A stretch of 64,000 nucleotides of DNA, taken from NCBI GenBank assembly GCA_001485605.1, contig FAON01000004.1, forward strand, positions 1 through 64,000. Direction: 5' to 3'. Shown piece by piece: positions 51,613-61,728 of the stretch. The notes below the pieces were generated by a model. It searched no databases, had not been told where the DNA came from, and worked only from the letters and a program-made list of their open reading frames with translations. Position 1 is the first letter of the stretch; each line of letters starts with the position of its first letter. The position numbers and the translations under genes are program-made. The DNA comes from Candidatus Kryptobacter tengchongensis. Its GTDB lineage: Bacteria; Bacteroidota; Ignavibacteria; Kryptoniales; Kryptoniaceae.

Positions 51613-54168
51613 TTAATTCAGAAGTGCATTAAATATAAATTTAAAAGTTGCCCATGTCTGCGATCTGTGTTGTGGTCTAAAAGCAAACATTATAATTTTA
51701 CCCTTTTCATACGGAACCTCACACAAAGCTGGTTTTCCCTTTATTTTATCCGACCCCAAAAGATAACCACTCAATAAAACATTCGCATCATCAAAACATG
51801 CGACGGACGAAATCTTATCAAAATACGAAGCTGTTGAAAAAGCAATTGAATTGATAATATAAGCTGGGACATATTCCCTGAGCCCGTAGGTGAGCGGATT
51901 ATCAACATCGCTGATTTTCAACTTAACAATTGTCCCAGGTGCAAAAAACTCTTTTATACTTGTATTTTTCAAAACATTTCTCACAGGAACCCCAATCTGT
52001 TCAATTACAAAATCACTTGCCTCACCGAAAGCAAGAAGCACCCCACCTTTTTTGATGAATTCCTTTATGTTATCAACTCCCTGTTTCCCAATCCCACCAC
52101 TGTATTCCTCTGGCATTTGAGGAAGATCAATCCTCTGCTGACCTCTAAATTCGCGACCTTCAACAATTGCATTTGTTCCCATGCTCGGCAAAATCAAAAT
52201 ATCAAGTTCATCAAGTGTTTTTTTATCTTTTATGTCTTGATTGTGAAGAACGCTATAACTAAAGTAAAAGCTATCAAGCACAAGACGAGTCCATCCCTCG
52301 TCCATGCTTGTAATCCAGGGTTGATAAATTCCGATCTTTTTTAATTTCACCTCTATAAGATCTGCATCTTTAAGATCGTCAATAAGTTTTATTTCAAGCC
52401 CGAGATTTTTCGCATGTGAACGAACTTTGCCTGAGGTTTCTTTCTCATTTTTTACTATAAAGCTTCCTTTAAATTTTTTGTCACTACTATAAAAAACCTT
52501 AACCCCATCCTTCAAAAGCAAGTTGACAAGACGATACGAGTTTATAAACCTTCTATCAATTACAAAATAACTTCCTCTTCCAACAAACTTTGAATCACCA
52601 AAATTAATTGTTTCAATTTTCTCAAGTGGTATTTCAACTTTTTCTTTCAATTCAAAAACATCTACTCCCATTTGCAATGGCAATGTCCAAGCGGTCACAT
52701 CATAAGGTCTTTTCGGCGGTCCATCTGGATAAAGCCTAATATCTGGATAATTTTGGATTTCCATAACATCTTTGATGAAAGGTCTACAAGGTTGGGCAAG
52801 CGGAATTACAATCGTATTTTCGGAAAAGACAAGATTACCAACCGAAAAGCTTTTTTTAGCCCTATAAATCTCAACTCCAGCAAATTGCAACCTCTTAACA
52901 AGTTCAATTGCGGAATTTGGATCATGCTGTGCGTTTAGATCAATAAGGTAAGCAAATGGTGGTTCTGTTAATCCCCTTTCAATTGATTTTTTATTTGCAC
53001 TATAAAATGTCCACAAAATTTTATCCCTGTTAAGAGCTGAAAAATTTAAAATTGCGTATGTTGCTGCTTTCTCATAGTCAATTATATCTCTTAATCTCCA
53101 CCAGCCTTCTTCAAATGGGTTAAGATTATTGTTTGATAAACTATTATCGGGGATTTCATCACCAAGCCCCTCAACGCTTCCATATGGAAGATAAATTGGT
53201 GTTGCAATCCTCACACTTGCTGCTTCTGAAAGAATTCCAACTCTGTTATGCCACAGTGGTGTCTTTGACATTGTCCCTTGAAAATACGCATTAAACCTTC
53301 CCCCAGTCACAACCCCCTTAAAACCTTTCTGAATCATATCAAAAACAATATATTTCCCGAAAAGATTTGTAAGAGCCATTATCTCTGGCAAAACATTTGG
53401 GTTTACAGGGTCCGAATAAGGAGGCACGAAAAGACGAGGACCATTTGAACCCATCTGATGTTGGTCATAAACAACTTGAGGAAACCAATCATGATACAAA
53501 ACCTTTGCAGTTAACCTTGTTTCAACTAAACTGAAAAAGTGCCAGTCGCGATTATTGTCATGCCCAGCATAATAATGATAAAGCCACGGCATAGGTGAAG
53601 CCTCATATTTCGTCCCAACATATTTCTTATACCAATCTACAACCATCTGCTGACCATCTGGATTAAGCGACGGGATTAAAAGAATTACACAATTATCAAG
53701 TATATTCCTCATTTCATCGTCATTTCGGGTTGCAAATTCATAAACCAGTTCAACTGATTCCTGACTTGAGGCTATTTCCGTTGAATGTATATTCATCGTG
53801 ATGAGAATAAAAACTTTCCCCTCACGAATTAAATTTTGGGCTTCCCTTTCATCAACGCCGTATGGTTTTGCAAGCTTTCTCTGGATTGACTTCAGTTTCT
53901 GTATTTCTCTCATATTTTTTTCTGAGGAAGCAATGACAACGAGAAATGGTTTCCCAAGCGTTGTTTTACCAAGTTCCTCAATGATAATTCTATCTGAATT
54001 TTTATCAACATAACTTAAGTATGAAACAATTTCATCCCAGCCGATTAGTTTTTTATCTTCACCGATTTTGAAACCGAAAAATTTCTCAGGCGACAAAACC
54101 TGTCCGAAAGATAAATTGATGACAAAGATTAAGACAGTTAAGAAGATAAGATATAAATTTCTTCTCAT
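51613..54168 (-). CDS. Secreted M14 zinc carboxypeptidase with C-terminal glutaminase-like domain
   Basis: About 851 residues. A signal peptide (MRRNLYLIFLTVLIFVINL) is followed by an M14 carboxypeptidase domain; zinc ligands are in MNIHSTEIASSQE and the downstream YYAGHDNNRDWHF region. Beyond it lie ~250 residues and a class I amidotransferase-like fold near the end (GGIGKQGVDNIKEFIKKGGVLLAFGEAS). The combination is typical of large bacterial M14 proteins of unknown substrate. The ATG at 54168 (AGGTG 8 bases upstream) is chosen over earlier starts that would overlap the SPL-like gene and lack a leading signal. Confidence 0.88.
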   Translation of the reverse strand: MRRNLYLIFLTVLIFVINLSFGQVLSPEKFFGFKIGEDKKLIGWDEIVSYLSYVDKNSDRIIIEELGKTTLGKPFLVVIASSEKNMREIQKLKSIQRKLAKPYGVDEREAQNLIREGKVFILITMNIHSTEIASSQESVELVYEFATRNDDEMRNILDNCVILLIPSLNPDGQQMVVDWYKKYVGTKYEASPMPWLYHYYAGHDNNRDWHFFSLVETRLTAKVLYHDWFPQVVYDQHQMGSNGPRLFVPPYSDPVNPNVLPEIMALTNLFGKYIVFDMIQKGFKGVVTGGRFNAYFQGTMSKTPLWHNRVGILSEAASVRIATPIYLPYGSVEGLGDEIPDNSLSNNNLNPFEEGWWRLRDIIDYEKAATYAILNFSALNRDKILWTFYSANKKSIERGLTEPPFAYLIDLNAQHDPNSAIELVKRLQFAGVEIYRAKKSFSVGNLVFSENTIVIPLAQPCRPFIKDVMEIQNYPDIRLYPDGPPKRPYDVTAWTLPLQMGVDVFELKEKVEIPLEKIETINFGDSKFVGRGSYFVIDRRFINSYRLVNLLLKDGVKVFYSSDKKFKGSFIVKNEKETSGKVRSHAKNLGLEIKLIDDLKDADLIEVKLKKIGIYQPWITSMDEGWTRLVLDSFYFSYSVLHNQDIKDKKTLDELDILILPSMGTNAIVEGREFRGQQRIDLPQMPEEYSGGIGKQGVDNIKEFIKKGGVLLAFGEASDFVIEQIGVPVRNVLKNTSIKEFFAPGTIVKLKISDVDNPLTYGLREYVPAYIINSIAFSTASYFDKISSVACFDDANVLLSGYLLGSDKIKGKPALCEVPYEKGKIIMFAFRPQHRSQTWATFKFIFNALLN

Positions 54169-54190
54169 ATCTTTTGCACCTGACTTTGTT

Positions 54191-55009
54191 TTAAAATAGA
54201 ATTTCAACTTCAATCCCTTTAGACGAAAATTGTCTTGATATTTCTTCAGCGACCGCATTGAAATATTCATCCCTTGTAGCAAACTCAAGCGAATTCGCCT
54301 TGTAAATTTTCTCCGTTTTCCATATGTAATTCATCCTATCAACAAGAACATAATCAACAAGTCCATCTAATAAATTTGATAGCTTTTTCGCATCCATTGG
54401 GAGAATTGGACCAACGAAAGCAAATGTCTTTATGTTATTTTTCTTTAATACTTCAAGTGTCTTTATCCTGCTTTTAATTGATGGCGCCTTGGGTTCAAAG
54501 ATTTTCCTAATGTTCTCATTATCTGTTGTTATAGTTATTCCGATTTCAAGATCTTCAAACCCAACAAACAAATCAATATCTCTCATAACAAGCGGGGAGC
54601 GTGTGAGTATGCCAGTGGGATACTGAAACTCAGCTAAAACTTCAAGACATTTTCGTGTTAGCTTAAACTTTTTCTCAATGGGTTGATAAGGGTCTGTAAC
54701 TATGCTTAGCCATATATTGGGCTTTCTTGTTCTTTTATCTGAAAAGAGAGAAATTTTGCTTTCAATTTGCAAAATTTCCTCCCTTAACTTCTCGTGAATG
54801 TTAATTTTCACCCCAACGAACTTGCCCCATTTGAGACCAGGAAAGTGGACTGAATAATTTTTTGAAAATCTCGTCATGAAATCAGCATAACAGTATATGC
54901 ATCCGAACTCACACCCGAAATATGGATTGATCGTATAATCAATCCCAGATATTCGTGATTTTGAAAGGGCGTTTTTAATCTCTATGATTTTAACAGTCAA
55001 ATTTTTCAT
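54191..55009 (-). CDS. Spore photoproduct lyase-like radical SAM protein
   Basis: 272-residue radical SAM enzyme of the SPL/Rv2578c-like group. Cluster cysteines are Cys33, Cys37 and Cys40 in NPYFGCEFGCIYCYADF. The WLSIVTDPYQPIEKKF segment is shared by the group. True spore photoproduct lyases repair UV lesions in endospores, which are not expected here, so the role is unknown. It follows the DUF1015 gene by 2 bases and precedes the M14 gene by 22. Confidence 0.88.
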   Translation of the reverse strand: MKNLTVKIIEIKNALSKSRISGIDYTINPYFGCEFGCIYCYADFMTRFSKNYSVHFPGLKWGKFVGVKINIHEKLREEILQIESKISLFSDKRTRKPNIWLSIVTDPYQPIEKKFKLTRKCLEVLAEFQYPTGILTRSPLVMRDIDLFVGFEDLEIGITITTDNENIRKIFEPKAPSIKSRIKTLEVLKKNNIKTFAFVGPILPMDAKKLSNLLDGLVDYVLVDRMNYIWKTEKIYKANSLEFATRDEYFNAVAEEISRQFSSKGIEVEILF

Positions 55010-55011
55010 TT

Positions 55012-56265
55012 TTAAAATTTCCTCATCACAATTCCAGATAATAACTTCGGATAAAAATAAGTTGATTTTTGAGGCATCGTTACCCCCGATAATGAAACAT
55101 TTTTAACATCCGAAACCGAAGGGGGATTCAGAATGAAAGAAATTTTATCAGATTGTTTTGAAAGCTCAACCGCGGTTTTAAAATCGTGAGTGTAAATAAT
55201 TTTAACTCGTTCAAGGTCAAATTGAAACAATCTGAAAATAAATTCGTGCAAAATTGTAACATCAAGATTTTTCACCGCCTGCGGAAGCTCAGGAGCCAAG
55301 CTTTGCTCTATCACATTATAATCTTTTATTTTCAACACGATAGATTTACCATCTATTTGATGAACCCCGAAAACACCCCTCGTAAACTTCCTCATGAAGC
55401 TCTTTAACTCATCAAGCGTATCAATTTCTGCAATATCAAAAAACTTGCCGAAATCTTCTGAAAACAATTTCTTTTTTAAGTTTTCCTTATCAACTCCCGT
55501 TAAAACCCTATGCGTTGGAAGTATCATCAAACCTTCCGATTCCATATTTGTAAGATACATCAGGATGTAATTATGTTCATCTCTTTCAAGCGATAGAGAC
55601 CTCATGTAATCCCTAAACATCAATCCCGTTTCATATCTATGATGCCCGTCAGCGATGAAAATTGGAATTGTTTTGAAGAAATCAATAATACTGTGAATGA
55701 AATTTTCATCTGTGATTTCGTATAATTTATGCTTGATTTTGCTTCCTGCTGGAAATTCAAAATCAAACAATGGTTGTTTTGGTTTATGCACTTTAATAAT
55801 GTTTTCCACCACAAAATTTGGATCTGAATAAATTCCGAATATATGATCAAACTGTGCGTTAGTTGCTTTTAAAAGGTTGAATCTGTCCTCCTTTGGTTTA
55901 GGTAGTGTTTTCTCGTGCGGGAAAACATTTCCTTTGCCCAGTTCTTCAAGCCTCATCAAACAAATAATCCCGCTTCGTGTATAACCTTTCTCCTCATATT
56001 CAAATTCCTGCTCATATACAAAAATTGCTTCCTTTTCCCTTTCAACAATGATACCATCGTTTAACCACTTTTCAAAATAACCCTTTGCACTCTCATATCT
56101 ATTTTCATCTTTGTTCAGGATCAATCTTATCACATTATAAGGATGAAGCATGTATAAACTATCTCTTTCCTCATCCGAGATGACATCGTAAGGCGGAGCG
56201 ACAAGTTTATGGATTGGTAAAGTTAAATTATAAATCAATCCTTTAAATGGTTTTATCTCTGGCAT
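55012..56265 (-). CDS. DUF1015-family protein
   Basis: 417-residue member of the DUF1015 family, recognised by APPYDVISDEERD near the N-terminus, HPYNVIRLIL, FPHEKTLPKPKEDR, FIADGHHRYET in the centre and VTMPQKSTYFYPKL at the end. The His-rich IADGHHRYET motif suggests a hydrolase- or nuclease-like active site, but no reaction is established that I can cite. The gene lies between era and the SPL-like gene with very short gaps, so it is in an operon. Cytoplasmic. Confidence 0.9.
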   Translation of the reverse strand: MPEIKPFKGLIYNLTLPIHKLVAPPYDVISDEERDSLYMLHPYNVIRLILNKDENRYESAKGYFEKWLNDGIIVEREKEAIFVYEQEFEYEEKGYTRSGIICLMRLEELGKGNVFPHEKTLPKPKEDRFNLLKATNAQFDHIFGIYSDPNFVVENIIKVHKPKQPLFDFEFPAGSKIKHKLYEITDENFIHSIIDFFKTIPIFIADGHHRYETGLMFRDYMRSLSLERDEHNYILMYLTNMESEGLMILPTHRVLTGVDKENLKKKLFSEDFGKFFDIAEIDTLDELKSFMRKFTRGVFGVHQIDGKSIVLKIKDYNVIEQSLAPELPQAVKNLDVTILHEFIFRLFQFDLERVKIIYTHDFKTAVELSKQSDKISFILNPPSVSDVKNVSLSGVTMPQKSTYFYPKLLSGIVMRKF

Positions 56266-56283
56266 TTTAACTTGTGTTAATTT

Positions 56284-57240
56284 TTAATCAACTGTATAAC
56301 CCAATCTTTTAAGCCACGCTTTGCTATCACGCCATTTCTTCCTTGCTTTTACATAAAGTTCAAGATAAACAGGTCTTCCAAGAAACCACTCAATCTCTTC
56401 CCGAGCCAGTGTCCCTATTTTTTTCAGCATTTGTCCATCTTTACCAATTATAATTCCTTTTTGTGATTCCTTTTCAACATAAATTTCAGCCATTATATAA
56501 TCCCTCTCCCCCTCGTTCTGCGCTTCTCTAAACTCTACTATTGATACCGTGGTTGAGTAAGGTATTTCCTGTCTGCAAAGCTGAAAAATTTTCTCACGAA
56601 TTATTTCAGCGACAAAAAATCTCTCTGGATGTTCCGTAATCATATCCGGTGGATAAAATGGCGGGTGATTGGGAAGATATTGAATCAAGACTTTTTTAAG
56701 CTCATCTATGTTTTGACCTTTCAATGCGGATATTGGAACGATCTCCTTAAACGGGAAAACCTTACTAAAGAAATCAATTATCGGAAGCACTTCAAGCTTA
56801 TTGATAAGATCAACTTTGTTTATCACGAGAATTATGGGTTTTTCATCAACATACCTTTTTAAAATTTCAAATGGTAATGTTTTAGCGATTGCTTCATTTG
56901 TTTTAACTTTTTTGACATCAACCATGAATGAAATTATGTCTGCATCCCTTAAAGCTGATTCAGCGTATTCCATCATCACTTCCTGAAGTAAATATCTCGG
57001 TTTGATCAACCCCGGGGTATCAAGAAAAACAATTTGATAATTTTCACCGGTCATTATTCCAACTATTTTATGTCTCGTCGTTTGAGGTTTCGGTGTAACT
57101 ATTGAAATTTTATGTTGAAGTAAAGTATTAAGAAGGGTTGATTTTCCCACATTCGGCTCACCAACAATTGCAACATAACCGGCTTTAAAGTCTGGCGCTA
57201 TTTTGTTTTTTACTTCACCTTCAACGAATTTATCCGGCAT
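56284..57240 (-). CDS. era: GTPase Era
   Basis: Essential GTPase of 318 residues that binds 16S rRNA during 30S assembly. The G1 loop is GEPNVGKST (27-35), G3 is DTPG, and G4 is NKVD. The C-terminal KH domain carries the diagnostic GIIIGKDGQMLKKIGTLAREEIE and ends WLKRLGY. N-terminal ~20 extra residues (MPDKFVEGEVKNKIAPD) may be a lineage extension. Located between the GH94 and DUF1015 genes in the same orientation. Confidence 0.96.
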   Translation of the reverse strand: MPDKFVEGEVKNKIAPDFKAGYVAIVGEPNVGKSTLLNTLLQHKISIVTPKPQTTRHKIVGIMTGENYQIVFLDTPGLIKPRYLLQEVMMEYAESALRDADIISFMVDVKKVKTNEAIAKTLPFEILKRYVDEKPIILVINKVDLINKLEVLPIIDFFSKVFPFKEIVPISALKGQNIDELKKVLIQYLPNHPPFYPPDMITEHPERFFVAEIIREKIFQLCRQEIPYSTTVSIVEFREAQNEGERDYIMAEIYVEKESQKGIIIGKDGQMLKKIGTLAREEIEWFLGRPVYLELYVKARKKWRDSKAWLKRLGYTVD

Positions 57241-57261
57241 AATTTGATATCGCTTGTTTTT

Positions 57262-59715
57262 TTAAATTTTTCCCATTATAACTTTTACATCACAAACGCT
57301 TCCTTTTTTAAACAAAGGCAAAATATGGTCGGAGTGTCTCCTCCCGTTAACCCATATTTCTTTAACGCCTTTATTAACCCCATCAGGATTTAAAAATTCA
57401 ATTTCATATTTTACTCCACGGAATAACCTTGTAATTTTAAAGTTTTTCCAAACAGATGGAACACAGGGATCAACTAACAATCCAGCATAAGTTGGTCTCA
57501 CTCCAATCATATACTCAACTACACTCTTAAAAAACCAATCAGATGAACCAGTAAGCCAGGAATGACTTGCTTCGCCGAAAGTTTGATGATCAGGGCTTGT
57601 CACATATTCGGAATAAACATATGGTTCCATTTTGTAAATGTCAGCATCAATGGCATTATTAAGTGGCAGTGTGGCGTGGTAGATTTTATAAGCTCTTTCG
57701 GCATCTCCAGCAATAAGTTCTGCAAGAAAAACCCAACTTGCTACATGATTGAAGATAGCTCCATTTTCCTTTTTACCCGGAACACATCGGGTTGCAAGTC
57801 CAATGCTTGGGTCTACTTTTGTAAATGGTGGATGTAGTATTTTAGGACCTTTTGGTGTATCTAAATACTTTTCAACCGAAGCAAGGCAAATTTTTGTTCT
57901 TTCTTCATCTGCAACTCCACTTATCACAGCCCATGATTGAGGGTTGGCGAAAATTTTCCCTTCTTTATTTCTTGAAGAACCAAAAGGCTTTCCATCATCC
58001 TTAAAACCTCTTATATACCACTTTCCATCCCAGCAAAATCTATTTATATTATTTGCAATTTTTAGATAAGCATCAAGATATTTTTTCAACAATTTCTTAA
58101 AGCCAAGATAATTGAAGAGTTCTACCATCTCTTTTAAAACATAAGCAAGAAACTCCGAACCCCACACAGTTTCACCCTTGCCCTTTAAGCCTACATAATC
58201 CAAAGTATCGTTCCAATCTCCGCGCCCAAATTTAAGTAATCCATGTTTACCAAGGTTGCTCAACGAAAAATCAACAGCCTTTATCAAATGCCGTAAAACA
58301 GTTCCACTTCCTCCATCATAAAACTCAACTTTCTCATCAAGCAAGCGAAAATCGGCGGTCTCCTTCAAATAGGTTATGATCCCAAATGGCAACCAAAGAG
58401 GTGTATCAGAGTGTCCCGTTTTCTCCCCGCTTTTTGAAATCCTAAAAAAGTTATGTAGCATGCTACCATCTTTAAATTGATAACCACAAACTTCAATTAT
58501 CCTATCGCGGACTTTTTCAGGATTTGCAATCAGCTCGCCGAAGATATCTTGCATTTGGTCCCGAATTCCAGTTCCAAATAGTAAACCACCGTGATAATAG
58601 CCAGCATTTCTTGACATATCAAAAGTTACAGCTATCTGATACCGATTCCACACATTAATGAAAAGGTTCAGCTTTTCATCTGGAGTTTGCACTTGAAGAG
58701 TTTGAAGATAATTATCCCAGTATTTTTTTAATTCTTCAAATTTCTTGTGCACATATTCAATATCCCTCAACTTACCAATGGTTTCAACTGCTTTTAGATA
58801 TGACTTAGAACCCTTTTTTAATCTTTCATTTGTATGTAATGAAGGTTTGTCAACAAGGAACATGAAAATTACAAATTCTTTTTCTTCCCCAGCTTCAAGT
58901 TCAATTTCGGATTGGATAGACGCGCAAGGATCACCAGCTGTTATCTCGCTATTGAAACATTGCCCAAGTTCTACCGCTTCAGGGTTAGCATTGCTCCTCC
59001 ACCTTCCAACGAATTTTTCTTTATCCCCATCAAATCCTTTAATTTCAAGCGAAGTTGAAAAAACGAGATAATATGGCCATGCGTGATTCGGCTGAGAGAC
59101 GCTAACACCCCTATTAGTCACCCAATACCTTCGTGTTGCTATAACTGCATTTAAATCCTCATCAAAATACACATCGGGAAAATGTTTATCATTTGGTTGG
59201 TTTATCAAATCGTTAAGGGCGTTTCCCATAACAAGCTCAGCGTAAGAAAACACATCAATTTCTCTTCTCTCATTTGTTAAGTTCTTTAACCTGACGAGCC
59301 AAATTTCAGCATCAAGATCACGAGGGACAAAGTAAGTAATTTCACCTTTTATTCCCAAATTTTCTGTTGTTATTTTAGTGTAACCGAGTCCATGTCTGCA
59401 TTCATAAAAGTCATAATTTAAGTCAATTGTAGGTGCCCAGCTCAAGGAAAAATATCTTTGCAATTTTTTATCTCTAACATATACATATCTTCCGGGCTGA
59501 TCCCATGGAAGACAGTTATATCTATATCTTGTGATACGATTATCACGAGGTGTTAAATAAAAGCTATAGCCTCCACCTGTGTGGCTTACAAGACCAGCCC
59601 AGCGCCCGTTCCAGATATAGTTCATCCACGGAGCCGGGGTTTTCGGGTTAATTATAACAAATTCTTTCCCATCTTCGGTGAAATATCCATATTTATTGAC
59701 TTGAAAAATTTTCAT
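57262..59715 (-). CDS. GH94-family glycoside phosphorylase
   Basis: 817 residues of the cellobiose/chitobiose phosphorylase family, which reversibly cleaves beta-glycosidic bonds with inorganic phosphate to yield a sugar 1-phosphate. N-terminal TPAPWMNYIWNGRWAGLVSHTGG, SFYLTPRDNRITRYRYN and the central GIRDQMQD match the family. The GDWND motif at 499-503 contains the general-acid Asp. C-terminal GKKENGAIFNHVASW and YPFVYSEY-like segments support an intact domain. No signal peptide, so it works in the cytosol. Acceptor (glucose, glucuronic or cellobionic acid, GlcNAc) is not resolved. Confidence 0.88.
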   Translation of the reverse strand: MKIFQVNKYGYFTEDGKEFVIINPKTPAPWMNYIWNGRWAGLVSHTGGGYSFYLTPRDNRITRYRYNCLPWDQPGRYVYVRDKKLQRYFSLSWAPTIDLNYDFYECRHGLGYTKITTENLGIKGEITYFVPRDLDAEIWLVRLKNLTNERREIDVFSYAELVMGNALNDLINQPNDKHFPDVYFDEDLNAVIATRRYWVTNRGVSVSQPNHAWPYYLVFSTSLEIKGFDGDKEKFVGRWRSNANPEAVELGQCFNSEITAGDPCASIQSEIELEAGEEKEFVIFMFLVDKPSLHTNERLKKGSKSYLKAVETIGKLRDIEYVHKKFEELKKYWDNYLQTLQVQTPDEKLNLFINVWNRYQIAVTFDMSRNAGYYHGGLLFGTGIRDQMQDIFGELIANPEKVRDRIIEVCGYQFKDGSMLHNFFRISKSGEKTGHSDTPLWLPFGIITYLKETADFRLLDEKVEFYDGGSGTVLRHLIKAVDFSLSNLGKHGLLKFGRGDWNDTLDYVGLKGKGETVWGSEFLAYVLKEMVELFNYLGFKKLLKKYLDAYLKIANNINRFCWDGKWYIRGFKDDGKPFGSSRNKEGKIFANPQSWAVISGVADEERTKICLASVEKYLDTPKGPKILHPPFTKVDPSIGLATRCVPGKKENGAIFNHVASWVFLAELIAGDAERAYKIYHATLPLNNAIDADIYKMEPYVYSEYVTSPDHQTFGEASHSWLTGSSDWFFKSVVEYMIGVRPTYAGLLVDPCVPSVWKNFKITRLFRGVKYEIEFLNPDGVNKGVKEIWVNGRRHSDHILPLFKKGSVCDVKVIMGKI

Positions 59716-59726
59716 GATCTTGCTTT

Positions 59727-60680
59727 TTATATGTTTGAAATAACTTCAACAGCTGATTGAATAACTGAAATTTTTATCCATCTTAAGGTTGTTCCAATTA
59801 TTTCTCCATCAGCATGCATTGTGAGATTTGAATTTGAACGAATTTCAATTTCCATCGCTTTAAACATTGATACCTCTGGATAATGAGTATGTTTTCCTTT
59901 TAAAACTGTTGGAAGAACTTGAAGAATTCTAAAAATTGACAAATCTTTAACAAGACATACATCAAATAACCCATCGTTAATTTTTGCATCTGGCGTGAGA
60001 AGAAATCCACCACCTGCTGAAACACCGTTTCCAATTGCAACTAAAAAAATTCTATCCTTTATCAACTTGCCATCAATATAAACCTCCATTTCTGGAGTTT
60101 CATATTTTCGTAATGTTTTAAAAAGAGCAAACAAATACAAGGGGATGCCACGAAGATGTTTTATTTTTCTGCTTTCGTTGGCAACCATTGCATCAAATCC
60201 AATCCCGACCCCATTTATGAAAAATCTTTCACCAAATTTGCCATACTCATCAATAAATTTAATCATTCCAACATCTGATGCTATTACCTTTCTTCGTTTC
60301 AATGACTCAAGCGCAAGTTTAATCTTAAACGGTTTTAAATTCAGCATCTTTGCGAAATCATTACCAGAACCGATCGGGATAACTCCCAATAATTTTTCCT
60401 GATTACTTTGCAAAATTCCATTCACGACTTCATTTATTGTCCCATCCCCGCCAGCTGCAACTACAAGCTCAGCTGATGTATCCCTTGCAATTTTAATAGC
60501 TTCACCAGGAGCTGTGGTCACCTGAAATCGTTCAAGATAACCCAAATGTCTCGCATATTGAACTATCTTATGATAAAGTTTCGCTCCTTTCCATCTACCT
60601 GCATATGGATTCAAAACTATATGCGTTTTAAGTTCATTACCGAGAGTGAACCATTTTGATAAAACGAATTTGTATGACAA
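59727..60680 (-). CDS. Diacylglycerol/lipid kinase family protein (YegS/DagK)
   Basis: 317-residue lipid kinase of the DagK/YegS/sphingosine-kinase fold. Characteristic are HIVLNPYAGRWKGAK near the start, the nucleotide loop VVAAGGDGTINEVVNGI and PIGSGNDFAKML, and LTMHADGE near the end. It probably phosphorylates diacylglycerol or another lipid in the inner membrane. The start is a TTG at 60680 supported by GGAG six bases upstream; no in-frame ATG precedes the conserved region. It lies 12 bases from the GH94 gene. Confidence 0.9.
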   Translation of the reverse strand: MSYKFVLSKWFTLGNELKTHIVLNPYAGRWKGAKLYHKIVQYARHLGYLERFQVTTAPGEAIKIARDTSAELVVAAGGDGTINEVVNGILQSNQEKLLGVIPIGSGNDFAKMLNLKPFKIKLALESLKRRKVIASDVGMIKFIDEYGKFGERFFINGVGIGFDAMVANESRKIKHLRGIPLYLFALFKTLRKYETPEMEVYIDGKLIKDRIFLVAIGNGVSAGGGFLLTPDAKINDGLFDVCLVKDLSIFRILQVLPTVLKGKHTHYPEVSMFKAMEIEIRSNSNLTMHADGEIIGTTLRWIKISVIQSAVEVISNI

Positions 60681-60700
60681 CTATAGCTCCATTTTTATTG

Positions 60701-61708
60701 TTATTTTAAAAAACCATGTGGCAAGCCAATATCAGCCATTGTTAAAAGCCCGGGTTTTGAATTGAAAATTAAATAAGCACAGTTAATCAAACTTCCAACA
60801 GTTGCCATATCCCCGAAAACACCGTTTAAAATCTTCATATTTATTGGTGGCTCCCCATCAATGTAAACCGCATCATAATCTTTATGATCACCCACATACA
60901 TTTTCAAATCAAGAACGATAACCTCTTTACCGTCTTTAAATCCAACTGCTGTATGATGTATTCCAGCAACTCTTCCCTTTTGAATTGTTAAGTATTCAGT
61001 TTTCAAACTTTTCTTTGTAACTATTGGATTTAAAGTTTCCTTTATCTCATCAAGCTGTATATTTAAAATATAAGCCAAAAATTGCAGTGATTCAACAAGA
61101 CCGATATGCCCAAATTTACCAGTTGCCTTTTTAGTCTTAAACTCTCCAACTTTTAGACCTGCTCCAATTTTTAATTGCAATGGCAATCTTCTCTTTGATG
61201 CATTTACAACCCTTTCAACTTTTACCTTTTTAACATTGGTGCAAACTTGAGTTAAAACAGCAGGCAATACATCCATTACAAAACCAGGGTTAACCCCAGT
61301 CCCGAGAACTCTGACTTTAAATTTTTTCGCAAGCAAATCAATTTCCTGTGCAATTTCGCGATTTCTAAACCACGGGAAAAATAATTCCTCGGTTGATGAA
61401 ACCACATTTAATTTTAACTTTATCAACTCAGTAAGTTGATCCTTTACTTCTTCCATAAAGGATGTAGTTGTATGAAAAACGAGATCAACTTTATGTTTTT
61501 TGAGAATTTTTTTAATATCATTCTCAACAATTATTCCCGTGCTGTTAATTCCGATTAACTCTCCAACATCTTTGCCAACTTTGGAAGGATTGATATCAAC
61601 AGCTCCAACAAGATTAATTTTGTCACTGTGTTTTTCAATTATTGTTTTCGCACAAAGTTGTCCTATTGGACCAAGCCCAAACTGAACTGCGTTGATTTTC
61701 TTTTTCAT
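60701..61708 (-). CDS. DapB-like NAD(P)-dependent dehydrogenase
   Basis: 335-residue Rossmann protein of the dihydrodipicolinate-reductase fold: VQFGLGPIGQLCAKTI at the N-terminus and TGVNPGFVMDVLPAVLT in the middle. It resembles the 2,4-diaminopentanoate dehydrogenase branch rather than true DapB, since the catalytic His-rich motif of DapB is absent. The substrate is an amino or keto acid that cannot be named. A GAGGAAG precedes the ATG. It lies 20 bases from the FAD oxidoreductase gene, with which it probably shares a pathway. Confidence 0.85.
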   Translation of the reverse strand: MKKKINAVQFGLGPIGQLCAKTIIEKHSDKINLVGAVDINPSKVGKDVGELIGINSTGIIVENDIKKILKKHKVDLVFHTTTSFMEEVKDQLTELIKLKLNVVSSTEELFFPWFRNREIAQEIDLLAKKFKVRVLGTGVNPGFVMDVLPAVLTQVCTNVKKVKVERVVNASKRRLPLQLKIGAGLKVGEFKTKKATGKFGHIGLVESLQFLAYILNIQLDEIKETLNPIVTKKSLKTEYLTIQKGRVAGIHHTAVGFKDGKEVIVLDLKMYVGDHKDYDAVYIDGEPPINMKILNGVFGDMATVGSLINCAYLIFNSKPGLLTMADIGLPHGFLK

Positions 61709-61728
61709 AACTTCCTCTGTTTTTGTTT

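Noticed and set aside
51613-54288. Earlier start for the M14 peptidase, adding 40 residues
   Set aside because: It would overlap the upstream radical SAM gene by about 98 bases and put a basic tail before the signal peptide; the ATG at 54168 has a Shine-Dalgarno.
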